From Alphaproteobacteria bacterium (GTDB lineage: Bacteria; Pseudomonadota; Alphaproteobacteria; Micropepsales; Micropepsaceae): DNA of 64,000 nucleotides. Below the pieces are notes generated by a model. It was not told the origin of the DNA, searched no databases, and was given only the letters and a program-made list of their open reading frames with translations. The position numbers were made by a program, and so were the translations under genes. The number at the start of each line of letters is the position of its first letter. Positions within the stretch are counted from its first letter, which is position 1. This document shows, one piece after another, positions 1-7,963 of the stretch. The stretch is from contig WGNU01000006.1 in NCBI GenBank assembly GCA_016124385.1, forward strand, positions 434,001-498,000. Direction: 5' to 3'.

Positions 1-1375
1 GGGGCGTGTGCTCCATCGCGTAGACGTCCTGCATCTTCAGCTCGATCCAGCTGTCGATGAAGTCGTCGGTGAAGACGCCGCCCTTCTTCAGGAAGCCGCG
101 GTTCTTGTCGAGATTTTCGAGCGCCTCGCGAAGCGAACCGCAGACCTGCGGCACGTCCTTCAGCTCTTCCGGCGGAAGGGCATAGAGATCCTTGTCCATC
201 GGCTTGCCCGGATGGATCTTGTTCTCGATGCCGTCCAAACCCGCCATCAGCAGCGCCGCATAGGCGAGATAAGGATTCGCGCCCGGATCGGGGAAGCGCA
301 CTTCGATGCGCTTGCCTTTGGGCGAGGGCGAGAACGGGATGCGCACCGAAGCGGAGCGGTTGCGCGCCGAATAGGCGAGCAGCACGGGCGCTTCGAAACC
401 CGGGATCAGGCGCTTATAGGAGTTCGTCAGCGGGTTCGTGAAGGCGTTCACGGCCTTCGCGTTCTTGATGATGCCGCCGATGTAGTAGAGGCAGGTCTCG
501 GAGAGATCCGCATAGCCCGAGCCCGCGAAGAGCGGCTGGCCACCGCGCCAGATCGACTGGTGCACGTGCATGCCCGAGCCGTTGTCGCCCTTGATGGGCT
601 TGGGCATGAAGGTCGCCGACTTGCCATACGCCGCGGCCACCTGGTGCACGACGTATTTATAGATTTGCATGTTGTCGCCGCACTTCGTCAGCGTGTTGAA
701 TTTGAAGCCCAACTCATGCTGCGAGGGAGCAACCTCGTGGTGATGCTTTTCCGGGTCGATTCCCATGTCGCCCATGACGGCGAGCATCTCGGAGCGGATG
801 TCCTGGAAAGCGTCCACCGGCGGAACGGGGAAGTAGCCGCCCTTGATGCCGGGCCGATGGCCGAGATTGCCCATCTCGTAGTCCGTGCCCGTGTTGTAGG
901 GGCCTTCCATCGAGTCGACCTGATAGAAGCCCTTCGCCATCGAGACTTCCCAGCGAACGTCATCGAAGATGAAGAACTCAGCTTCCGGGCCAAAATAGAC
1001 CGTGTCGCCAACGCCGCTCGACTTGACGTATTTCTCGGCCGAGAGCGCGATCGAGCGCGGGCAGCGCTGATAGGGCTCGCCGGTCGAGGGCTCGTGCACG
1101 TTGCACGTGATCGACAGCGTCGTCTGCGCGAAGAAGGGATCGATCACCGCCGTCGAGAGATCCGGCTTCAGGAGCATGTCGGACTCGTTGATCGCCTTCC
1201 AGCCGGCGATCGAGGAGCCGTCGAACATCGTTCCCTCGTTCAACAACTCGGAGTCGACCAACGACAAGTCGAACGTGACGTGCTGCCACTTGCCGCGTGG
1301 GTCCGTGAAGCGAAGGTCGACGAACTTGACCTCCTTCTGCTTGATCATCGACAGAATTGACTCTGCGCTCGCCAT
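1..1375 (-). CDS. glnA: Glutamine synthetase type I, C-terminus cut by window edge
   Basis: Joins ammonia and glutamate to glutamine using ATP in the cytosol; the central enzyme of nitrogen assimilation. About 458 residues are present, opening [10 protein letters not shown]. The frame is still open at base 1, where it reads YAMEHTP, the usual lead-in to the conserved HPVEF end, so only about a dozen residues are missing. Visible family motifs include EAEFFIFDD, the [15 protein letters not shown]/glutamate site and NRSASVRIP. Tyr398 in DLYALPPEE corresponds to the tyrosine adenylylated by GlnE in GSI enzymes. It lies 154 bases downstream of glnB on the same strand, the standard proteobacterial glnBA arrangement, and is probably co-transcribed from the sigma-54 type promoter before glnB, possibly with its own promoter in the gap. 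Confidence 0.97.
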   Translation of the reverse strand, partial: MASAESILSMIKQKEVKFVDLRFTDPRGKWQHVTFDLSLVDSELLNEGTMFDGSSIAGWKAINESDMLLKPDLSTAVIDPFFAQTTLSITCNVHEPSTGEPYQRCPRSIALSAEKYVKSSGVGDTVYFGPEAEFFIFDDVRWEVSMAKGFYQVDSMEGPYNTGTDYEMGNLGHRPGIKGGYFPVPPVDAFQDIRSEMLAVMGDMGIDPEKHHHEVAPSQHELGFKFNTLTKCGDNMQIYKYVVHQVAAAYGKSATFMPKPIKGDNGSGMHVHQSIWRGGQPLFAGSGYADLSETCLYYIGGIIKNAKAVNAFTNPLTNSYKRLIPGFEAPVLLAYSARNRSASVRIPFSPSPKGKRIEVRFPDPGANPYLAYAALLMAGLDGIENKIHPGKPMDKDLYALPPEELKDVPQVCGSLREALENLDKNRGFLKKGGVFTDDFIDSWIELKMQDVYAMEHTP

Positions 1376-1441
1376 GGTCCTTCCGCTTCCCTTCTTGCTC
1401 TCGCCGCGGCCCCAAATCGTCCGGGGCCTCACATTACCTCA

Positions 1442-1466
1442 GGCCGCCCCGTGTGCCGTGGCGGCC
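1442..1466 (-). other. Hairpin in the glnB-glnA spacer
   Basis: A 7-bp perfect inverted repeat (GGCCGCC / GGCGGCC, 11-base loop) sits in the 154-base gap between the glnB stop and the glnA start. It has no T-run, so it does not look like an intrinsic terminator. It could be an mRNA processing or stability element that sets different levels of PII and glutamine synthetase. That role is inference; the spacer holds no gene. Confidence 0.3.
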
Positions 1467-1529
1467 CCCGCTCAACGCCCTTGCGGGCACTACCCTGTCT
1501 TCCCGCGCCGGGGCCCCTGCCCCCTCGCG

Positions 1530-1930
<401 letters not shown>

Positions 1931-2064
1931 AGGGCAGGCCGAGCGAGGGAGACTGCGAATGGCGGCGAAAATGACATGCTGGATGGCCGTTGTCGCGTTC
2001 GATTTGATATGAAAATGGGCAATCTGCCGCAACTGTTAGCAATCTCTTACTCCGGATCCTGCTG

Positions 2065-3228
2065 ATGAGCCTTCTTGGCAGCCGACTCTTCCGTTCGCTC
2101 GGCACGACGATCTTCGCGAAGATGTCCGCGCTCGCCACCGAAACGGGAGCGATCAATCTTGGCCAGGGGTTTCCCGACGAGGACGGGCCAGCGACGCTGC
2201 GCGCCCGGGCGGCGCAGGCGATCCTGACCGAGAGCAACCAATACCCACCCTCGCCCGGCCTGCCGGCGCTGCGCCAGGCGATCGCGCGCCACGCCGAGCG
2301 GCACTATGGGCTCAATTTCGACTGGACGCGCGAAGTGATCGTCACCTCGGGCGGCACCGAGGCGACGGGCGCGTGCCTGATGGCGCTGCTCAATCCGGGC
2401 GATGAGGCCGTTCTGATCGAGCCGGCCTATGATTGCTATCGCCCGATCATCGAGGCGATCGGCGCGGTGCCGAAGGGCGTGGCGCTCCGCCCGCCCGCGT
2501 TCGAACTGCCGATGAGCGCGCTCGCGGCGGCGGTGAACGCGCGCACGCGGGTGATCGTCCTCAACTCGCCGATGAACCCGGCCGGCAAGGTGTTCTCGCA
2601 GGCCGAGCTGGAAGGGATCGCGGATCTCGCGCGCAAGCGGAACCTCCTCGTCGTGTGCGATGAGGTCTACGAGCACCTCACCTTCGACGGCGCGCCGCAT
2701 ATTCCGCTCATCACGCTGCCGGGGATGCGCGAGCGGTGCCTGCGCGTGGGTTCGGCCGGCAAGATCTTTTCGCTCACCGGCTGGAAGGTCGGCTGGATCA
2801 CGGGCGATGCCTCGCTCGTCCAGCTTGCCGCGAAGGCGCACCAATTCATCACCTTCACAACGCCGCCGGCGCTTCAGATGGCGGTCGCGGAGGGTCTTGA
2901 GAAGGAGGAAGGCTATTATCTCTCGCTCAAGAACGAGATGGCGGCCAAGCGCGACATCCTCGCGGCCGGGCTCACGCGCGTCGGCTTCGACGTGCTGCCG
3001 TGCCAGGGCACCTATTTCATCACGGCGAACGCCTGGCCGCTCGACGCGGCGGTGGAGGATGAAAGCTTCTGCGAGCGGATGACGCGGGAGGCGGGCGTCG
3101 CCGCCATTCCCTTGAGCGCCTTCTACATCAAGAACGCGCCGCGCAACCTCGTGCGCTTCGCGTTCTGCAAGCGCCCGGAGGTGCTGGAAGACGCGATCCA
3201 GCGGCTGAAAGGCTATTTCGGGCGGTAG
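2065..3228 (+). CDS. PLP-dependent aminotransferase, class I/II (methionine/kynurenine type)
   Basis: A 387-residue fold-type I aminotransferase. The N-terminus (INLGQGFPDEDGP), the substrate-site stretch NQYPPSPGLPALRQAI, the PLP phosphate and pyridine motifs (TSGGTEA, NSPMNPAGKVF, CDEVYEHLTFDG) and the Schiff-base lysine in SAGKIFSLTGWKVGW are all present, and the length is normal. The pattern is closest to the YbdL/kynurenine aminotransferase subgroup, which transaminates methionine, aromatic amino acids or kynurenine. Substrate cannot be fixed from sequence. It is divergent from glnB with a 196-base gap and convergent with the helicase gene downstream, so it is probably monocistronic. Confidence 0.88.
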   Translation: MSLLGSRLFRSLGTTIFAKMSALATETGAINLGQGFPDEDGPATLRARAAQAILTESNQYPPSPGLPALRQAIARHAERHYGLNFDWTREVIVTSGGTEATGACLMALLNPGDEAVLIEPAYDCYRPIIEAIGAVPKGVALRPPAFELPMSALAAAVNARTRVIVLNSPMNPAGKVFSQAELEGIADLARKRNLLVVCDEVYEHLTFDGAPHIPLITLPGMRERCLRVGSAGKIFSLTGWKVGWITGDASLVQLAAKAHQFITFTTPPALQMAVAEGLEKEEGYYLSLKNEMAAKRDILAAGLTRVGFDVLPCQGTYFITANAWPLDAAVEDESFCERMTREAGVAAIPLSAFYIKNAPRNLVRFAFCKRPEVLEDAIQRLKGYFGR

Positions 3229-3235
3229 GCCCCTT

Positions 3236-3282
3236 CCCTCTCCCTCCCCGGGAGGGAGAGGGGATCTCCGCCAAGGCGGAGA
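3236..3282. repeat. Two tandem palindromes between convergent genes
   Basis: A perfect 13-bp palindrome centred on base 3249 (arms 3236-3248 and 3250-3262, built from CCCTCTCCCTCCC and its complement) is followed at once by an 8-bp hairpin (TCTCCGCC-AA-GGCGGAGA, 3265-3282). It lies between the stops of the aminotransferase and the helicase. GC-rich palindromes of this style are dispersed through many alphaproteobacterial genomes as REP-like elements. Here it could also end transcription from both sides, although there is no T-run. Confidence 0.6.
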
Positions 3283-3302
3283 GGGACGATGCGGCAACGG
3301 AT

Positions 3303-4697
3303 CTACCGCGCGGCCGAGCGGAGCATGAAGCCGGGCATGTGATCGCCGAAGCCCGCGTTCGCGGGATCGCGGTCGCGCGTCTCGGCCTTTTCACGGACCG
3401 GTTTCTCGCGCGCCGCCTTTTCGCGGACGGGTTTCTCCGGCGCTGGCTTGGCGGCGGGCGCGGCCTTGGCGGGCGCGCCGGTGTCGCGCGGGTCCTTGCG
3501 GGCGCGGGAGCGCGAACGGCGCGGCTCCGATGCCGTCTTCTCGCCGCGCTCGCGCGGTTCGGGCTTCGCGAAGCCGTCGAGCGGGATCTCGGGGATGGGC
3601 TTGCCGATCAGCTTTTCGATCGCGGCGACGTTCTTGGATTCGGCCGGCGTCGTCAGCATGAAGGCGTGACCCTCGCGGCCCGCCCGGCCCGTGCGGCCGA
3701 TCCGGTGAACGTAGTCATCTGAGTGATGCGGCACGTCGAAATTGAAGATGTGGCTGACGGCCGGGATGTCGAGGCCGCGCGCGGCGACGTCGCTCGCAAC
3801 CAGGAGCTGGATCTTGTTGGTCTTGAAGCTGTCGAGCATCTTGATGCGGGCGGACTGGTCCATATCACCGTGCAGGCACCCGACCGAAAAGCCGTGCTTC
3901 TTCAAGGAGCCGTGCACGACCGCGACGTCGCGCTTGCGGTTGCAGAAGATGATCGCGTTCTGGATCGTCTGCCCCCGGATGAGCGTGCGCAGCGCCTCGC
4001 GCTTGTCCTCGTTGGAGACCGTGACGCGGGCCTGGACGATCGTCTCGGCGGTGGAGGCCGGGCGAGCCACTTCGATGCGCACGGGCGCGTGAAGGAACTG
4101 ATCGACGAGGCGCTGGATCTCGGGCGGCATGGTCGCGGAGAAGAACAGCGTCTGGCGCGTGAAGGGGAGAAGCTTGAAGATGCGCTCGACGTCCGGGATG
4201 AAGCCCATGTCGAGCATGCGGTCGGCTTCATCGACGACGAAGGTCTGAACGCCGGTGAGCATCACCTTGCCGCGCCCGACATGATCGAGCAGGCGGCCGG
4301 GCGTTGCGATCAGGACGTCGACGCCGCGATTGAGCTTGCGTTCCTGATCTTCGAACGAGACGCCGCCGATCAGTAGTGCCATCGAGAGCTTGTGGTGCTT
4401 GCCGTAGCGCTCGAAGCTTTCAGAGACCTGGGCGGCGAGTTCGCGCGTGGGCTCCAGGATCAGCGAGCGCGGCATGCGCGCCTTGGCGCGGCCTTGGCTC
4501 AAGCGCTCGATCATCGGCAGCGTGAAGGAGGCGGTCTTGCCGGTCCCCGTCTGCGCGATGCCGAGGACGTCCTTGCCCGCGAGTGCGTGCGGGATCGCCT
4601 GGGCCTGGATCGGGGTGGGTGTGGTGTAGCCGGAATCAGCAATGGCCTTGAGCAAATCCTGCCCGAGGCCGAGTTCGGAAAACTCCATTCGTTCCAT
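3303..4697 (-). CDS. rhlE: DEAD-box RNA helicase, RhlE type
   Basis: An ATP-dependent RNA helicase of 464 residues that probably remodels mRNA or assists ribosome assembly and RNA decay. Motifs in order are the Q motif (around 7-36), Walker A AQTGTGKT (48-55), PTRELAAQ, the DEAD box (156-159), SAT (187-189) and HRIGRTGRAGREG in the second RecA domain. The last 80-90 residues are rich in Arg, Lys, Pro and Ala, a disordered RNA-binding tail common in alphaproteobacterial RhlE proteins. It stands alone between divergent and convergent neighbours. The start chosen is MERMEFSELG; a start at the second Met (MEFSELG) is equally possible. RhlE-type helicases join RNase E degradosomes in some alphaproteobacteria, and rne lies about 37 kb away. 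Confidence 0.93.
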   Translation of the reverse strand: MERMEFSELGLGQDLLKAIADSGYTTPTPIQAQAIPHALAGKDVLGIAQTGTGKTASFTLPMIERLSQGRAKARMPRSLILEPTRELAAQVSESFERYGKHHKLSMALLIGGVSFEDQERKLNRGVDVLIATPGRLLDHVGRGKVMLTGVQTFVVDEADRMLDMGFIPDVERIFKLLPFTRQTLFFSATMPPEIQRLVDQFLHAPVRIEVARPASTAETIVQARVTVSNEDKREALRTLIRGQTIQNAIIFCNRKRDVAVVHGSLKKHGFSVGCLHGDMDQSARIKMLDSFKTNKIQLLVASDVAARGLDIPAVSHIFNFDVPHHSDDYVHRIGRTGRAGREGHAFMLTTPAESKNVAAIEKLIGKPIPEIPLDGFAKPEPRERGEKTASEPRRSRSRARKDPRDTGAPAKAAPAAKPAPEKPVREKAAREKPVREKAETRDRDPANAGFGDHMPGFMLRSAAR

Positions 4698-4852
4698 CTA
4701 TATCGCGAGCGTCTGTCTTCAGGCCGACGACGTCTCGCTTACGTCCGCCAACCCACGGTCGGGGCCGGGAGCGCCAGTCCGGGGGCCGCTACTCCCCGCT
4801 TGGGAGCGCCTCGCCGTCACCGAAACCGGGACTCAACCGGTTGTTGCGATGC

Positions 4853-4880
4853 AATATGGGGATAATCGCGTCAGCGTCAA
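4853..4880 (-). promoter_or_regulatory. Candidate sigma-70 promoter for rhlE
   Basis: On the minus strand TTGACG (4880-4875) is followed after 16 bases by CATATT (4858-4853), giving 5/6 and 4/6 matches to the -35 and -10 consensus. It would leave a leader of about 150 bases before the helicase start. The rest of the 277-base divergent gap holds no gene that I can see. Confidence 0.4.
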
Positions 4881-4974
4881 TCTAAGACCCTGAAAATTCT
4901 CGCCTAGTCTTGCTTTTCGCGCCGGAAATGTCGCCGTTGCAACGTTAAGGAAGCGTCACCAGGGGCAAGACGCG

Positions 4975-5787
4975 ATGAACGGACCCACCCTGCAAGGCCT
5001 CATCGTCGGCTTCGTGCTGCTGGGCGTCCTCTTTTGGTTCCTGCAAGGACTGACGCCCTCGATCCGCGGGCAGAAGATCCTCCGCGCCGGCTTCGTGACC
5101 GATTGCTTCTATTGGCTGTTCACGCCGATCGTGACGCGCGCGGTGACGCCCGTCGCGGTCGCGATCACGCTCGTGCCGGTCGCGATCGCCTATGGCGTAA
5201 CGCTGCCCGAACTGCTCCAGGGGCGCGGACCGCTCGGCACGCAGAGCGCGGGCGCGCAGGCGCTTCAGGTTTTCATCCTCGGCGATTTCCTCGGCTATTG
5301 GCAGCATCGCTGGTTCCATGGCGGCTGGCGCTGGCGGTTCCATGCGGTCCACCATTCCTCAACCGAACTCGATTGGCTCTCGAGCGTCCGGCTCCATCCG
5401 GTCAACGACGCGCTGGGGCGGCTCATCCAGGCCGTGCCGATCGTCGCGATGGGATATGACCCCAAGGTCGTCGCGCTGTTCGCACCCGCGACGACGCTTT
5501 ATGCGATCGCGCTCCACGCCAATCTCAACTGGACCTACGGACCGCTGCGCTACGTGATCGCGAGCCCCGTCTTTCATCGCTGGCACCACACGAAGGCGGC
5601 TGAGGGCCAGGACAAGAATTTCGCCGGTTTCTTTCCCCTTTGGGATCTGCTGTTCGGCACGTTCTACATGCCCAAGGGGCGCCAGCCGAGCCTCTTCGGG
5701 ATCGACGATGAGGCGATGCCGCGCGGGCTCCTCGGCCAGCTCGCCTATCCGTTCCGGCGGCGGCGCGGGGCCGGCGTTACCTCCTAG
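4975..5787 (+). CDS. Sterol desaturase / fatty acid hydroxylase family protein
   Basis: A membrane di-iron oxygenase of 270 residues. Hydrophobic segments lie near residues 8-25, 42-75 and 95-108. The histidine clusters that bind the two irons are clear: HRWFH (111-115), HAVHH (123-127), His141 and HRWHH (201-205). Family members hydroxylate or desaturate sterols, hopanoids, carotenoids or lipid chains in the membrane; the substrate here is unknown. The start has its ATG 8 bases after an AGGGGCAAG stretch. The next gene begins 61 bases downstream on the same strand, so the two may be co-transcribed. Confidence 0.87.
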   Translation: MNGPTLQGLIVGFVLLGVLFWFLQGLTPSIRGQKILRAGFVTDCFYWLFTPIVTRAVTPVAVAITLVPVAIAYGVTLPELLQGRGPLGTQSAGAQALQVFILGDFLGYWQHRWFHGGWRWRFHAVHHSSTELDWLSSVRLHPVNDALGRLIQAVPIVAMGYDPKVVALFAPATTLYAIALHANLNWTYGPLRYVIASPVFHRWHHTKAAEGQDKNFAGFFPLWDLLFGTFYMPKGRQPSLFGIDDEAMPRGLLGQLAYPFRRRRGAGVTS

Positions 5788-5848
5788 GTCATTGGCGGGG
5801 TTACCCCGCGCGTGGCATTTCTCGCCGCGACACGGAGGACTTGACCCG

Positions 5849-6268
5849 ATGACAACCGAAACGCCCGATTTCCTCGCCATGGTCCGCGCGCACCCGACCC
5901 CGCTCGGCCAACTTCTCGGCATCGAGGTCATGGAGGCCGCGCCCGACCGCGTGGTCGCGACGATGCGCGTGCGGAGTGATCTCTGCACGTTCCCGGCGAT
6001 CCTTCACGGCGGCGCGGTGATGGCACTCGCCGATACGGCGGGCGCAACCGCGACCGTCATCAATCTCCCCAAGGGCGCGACGACGACGACGCTCGAGAGC
6101 AAGACGAACTTCCTCGCCGCCGCGCCCGAGGGGCAGATCGTCACGGCGATTTGCGAGCCCGTTCACAAGGGCAAGACCACGCAGGTCTGGCAGACGAAGA
6201 TCACGCGCGAGGACGGGCGGCTCGTCGCGCTCGTCACGCAATCGCAGCTCGTGATGATGCCGAAGTGA
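5849..6268 (+). CDS. PaaI-family hotdog thioesterase
   Basis: A 139-residue hotdog-fold protein that probably hydrolyses acyl-CoA or aryl-CoA thioesters. The signature LHGGAVMALADTAG has the HGG motif at residues 53-55 and the acidic residue Asp62 on the central helix, as in PaaI/YbdB-type enzymes. The start at 5849 is preceded by GGAGGA about 10 bases upstream; an earlier in-frame ATG would run back into the 3' end of the desaturase gene and is rejected. It converges on a secreted-protein gene with 11 bases between stops. The natural substrate is not evident. Confidence 0.87.
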   Translation: MTTETPDFLAMVRAHPTPLGQLLGIEVMEAAPDRVVATMRVRSDLCTFPAILHGGAVMALADTAGATATVINLPKGATTTTLESKTNFLAAAPEGQIVTAICEPVHKGKTTQVWQTKITREDGRLVALVTQSQLVMMPK

Positions 6269-6279
6269 GGATCGCGGCC

Positions 6280-6735
6280 TTAAGGCAGGCTCGGGTCCTT
6301 CATCGTCCGGGTGCGGACGAATTCGGCGCCGTTCCAGGCCATCACCGGAAACTCGAAGCCGGGCACGCCCTCGTAGAACTCCTTCACGCCGTTCGACGTC
6401 GTCTCGAGCGGCGTTATGCCGTAGCAGAGATCGGAGAAAAGCATCCGCGGCTCATCGCCCTCGACCTTGAAGAGCGCGGTCAAGGCACCCGCCTGGCCGT
6501 AGCAGGGCCCGCCCGCGATCACCTGCATCACCTCGCCGATCTCCCCGCCCAGATCGATCGTTTCGATCTGAAGCTGGTTCGGCTGGCCGCAGACCTCGTC
6601 CAGCCATTCCTCGCCGTTCTTGGAGAGGCCCATCTGGGCGAACGCCGCTTCCTCGGCCGGCGAATAGGCCAGCGCCGTCATCGCGCCGCCGACGCATAGC
6701 GCGAGCGCCAAGGCCGCCGCTTTGAGCCAGTGCAT
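6280..6735 (-). CDS. Small secreted protein of unknown function
   Basis: A 151-residue protein with a clear Sec signal peptide: MHWLK, then a hydrophobic run, with cleavage likely after TALA near residue 23. The mature part is acidic and carries three cysteines (in EVCGQ, GPCYG and DLCYG) that could form periplasmic disulphides. No family motif is recognised. Codon use matches neighbouring genes, which supports a real gene. It converges on the thioesterase gene and diverges from the glyoxalase gene. Confidence 0.72.
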   Translation of the reverse strand: MHWLKAAALALALCVGGAMTALAYSPAEEAAFAQMGLSKNGEEWLDEVCGQPNQLQIETIDLGGEIGEVMQVIAGGPCYGQAGALTALFKVEGDEPRMLFSDLCYGITPLETTSNGVKEFYEGVPGFEFPVMAWNGAEFVRTRTMKDPSLP

Positions 6736-6918
6736 GAGATGCCTCCCTCGGGGATGTCCCTCCCCCTACGGAGAATGTTCCCATGGGCCCACTCTGGCCG
6801 CAAGGAGGGCGAGGCCCCAAGGAGGCTTGGCCCCAAGGGGCTGTCGGAGTGGCGCCAGAGGCGTTAGCCTTGAGGGAACAGCCGCAACCCCCGACCCAAT
6901 TCCCATGGAGGCAACCCC

Positions 6919-7338
6919 ATGAAATATCTCCACACGATGATCCGCGTCGCCGATCCGGAGGCGACGCTGCGCTTCTTCGACGTCCTGGGCCTCAAGCAGA
7001 TAAGGCGCATCGACAACGAGGGCGGGCGGTTCTCGCTCTATTTCCTCGCCGCGCCGGGCGATGAGGACGCGCAGGTGGAGCTCACCCATAATTGGGACGA
7101 AAAGGAGCCCTATGGCGGCGGGCGCAATTTCGGCCACCTCGCCTATCGGGTGGAGAATATCTACGAGACCTGCGAGCGGCTAATGGCGGCGGGCGTCACC
7201 ATCAACCGGCCGCCGCGCGACGGGCACATGGCGTTCGTGCGCACGCCCGACAACATCTCGATCGAGTTGCTGCAAGAAGGCGGCGCGCTGCCCAAGCAGG
7301 AGCCCTGGGCCTCGATGGCCAACACGGGAAGCTGGTAG
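6919..7338 (+). CDS. gloA: Lactoylglutathione lyase (glyoxalase I)
   Basis: Converts the methylglyoxal-glutathione hemithioacetal to S-lactoylglutathione in the cytosol, detoxifying methylglyoxal. The 139-residue protein has the two beta-alpha-beta-beta-beta modules of the VOC fold. All four metal ligands are in place: His5 (MKYLH), Glu54 (VELTHNWD), His73 (NFGHLAY) and Glu116 (ISIELLQ). The glutathione-contact motif [10 protein letters not shown] is also present. The ATG follows GGAGGCAACCCC, a good ribosome site. A second VOC-fold gene lies in the suf operon but is more diverged. Confidence 0.93.
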   Translation: MKYLHTMIRVADPEATLRFFDVLGLKQIRRIDNEGGRFSLYFLAAPGDEDAQVELTHNWDEKEPYGGGRNFGHLAYRVENIYETCERLMAAGVTINRPPRDGHMAFVRTPDNISIELLQEGGALPKQEPWASMANTGSW

Positions 7339-7377
7339 GGCGCGCGGCGCCGACGCCGCCTTCCGTCAGCATCGGCC

Positions 7378-7458
7378 CATCCTTCGAGACGCCCTTGTCG
7401 CCTCACCCTGAGGTGCGCTTGGCCTCGAAGGGAGAGGCGACAAGGGCTCCTCAGGATG
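7378..7458. repeat. Intergenic palindromic repeat after gloA
   Basis: A long imperfect palindrome with a 14-bp perfect inverted repeat (7391-7404 against 7434-7447), an outer pair CATCCT/AGGATG (7378-7383, 7453-7458) and an alternative inner pair CCTTCGAG/CTCGAAGG. Elements reading CTTCGAGACGC...CTCAGGATGAGG are familiar dispersed repeats in alphaproteobacterial genomes. It fills the gap between the convergent gloA and DUF1330 genes and may act as a transcription barrier. Confidence 0.65.
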
Positions 7459-7476
7459 AGGGAGCCGGAGACGCCC

Positions 7477-7770
7477 TCAGGGCATCACGAACTGGTCGTG
7501 GATGGTCAAATGCCCGACCGAGTTGTCGGTGCGCAGCGTGATCACCTTTTGATACTCGGGCGAGTGATACCAGGCCTCCGCCGCCGCGCGGGAGGGGAAT
7601 TTGACGATCACCGTCACCTTGCCGGCCGCGCCCTCCACGCTCTTCGTGTCGTAGTCGGCGACGAGCACCTCCGCGCCCGCGGCCATCAGCGTCGGCAGGA
7701 CGCCGGGGCGATAGGCCTCGTAGCCCGCTTCGTTCGTGATCGTGAAATTCGCAACGACATAGGCCGCCAT
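7477..7770 (-). CDS. DUF1330 domain protein
   Basis: A 97-residue protein of the DUF1330 family, a dimeric alpha/beta-barrel (ferredoxin-like) fold. Typical features are the opening MAAYVVANFTITN, the YRPGVLPTLMAAGAEVLVAD core and the FPSRAAAEAWYHSPEYQ stretch. No enzymatic role is established for the family. An upstream in-frame start would add about 24 residues not found in the family, so 7770 is used. The 193-base gap to the next minus-strand gene (parE) holds no gene I can identify. Confidence 0.88.
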   Translation of the reverse strand: MAAYVVANFTITNEAGYEAYRPGVLPTLMAAGAEVLVADYDTKSVEGAAGKVTVIVKFPSRAAAEAWYHSPEYQKVITLRTDNSVGHLTIHDQFVMP

Positions 7771-7963
7771 GGCGCTTTCTCCCCGTGTTCTTCGTGGCGG
7801 GGCCCAGGCTTGCAGCCGGCGCGGCCGGTGTCGAGCGCCCATCTTATCCCCGGGGGGCTCACCCCGTGCGATCCTTCGCGTGTCGCCCGGATTGGCCGGG
7901 CGACAGGCGGGCGATGAGACGAATTCGCATTTGGAAAACGAAAAACGACAAACGACTAAGGGC

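Noticed and set aside
6813-6838. Short direct repeat GGCCCCAAGG upstream of gloA
   Set aside because: Only two 10-base copies in a GC-rich gap; too little to claim an element.
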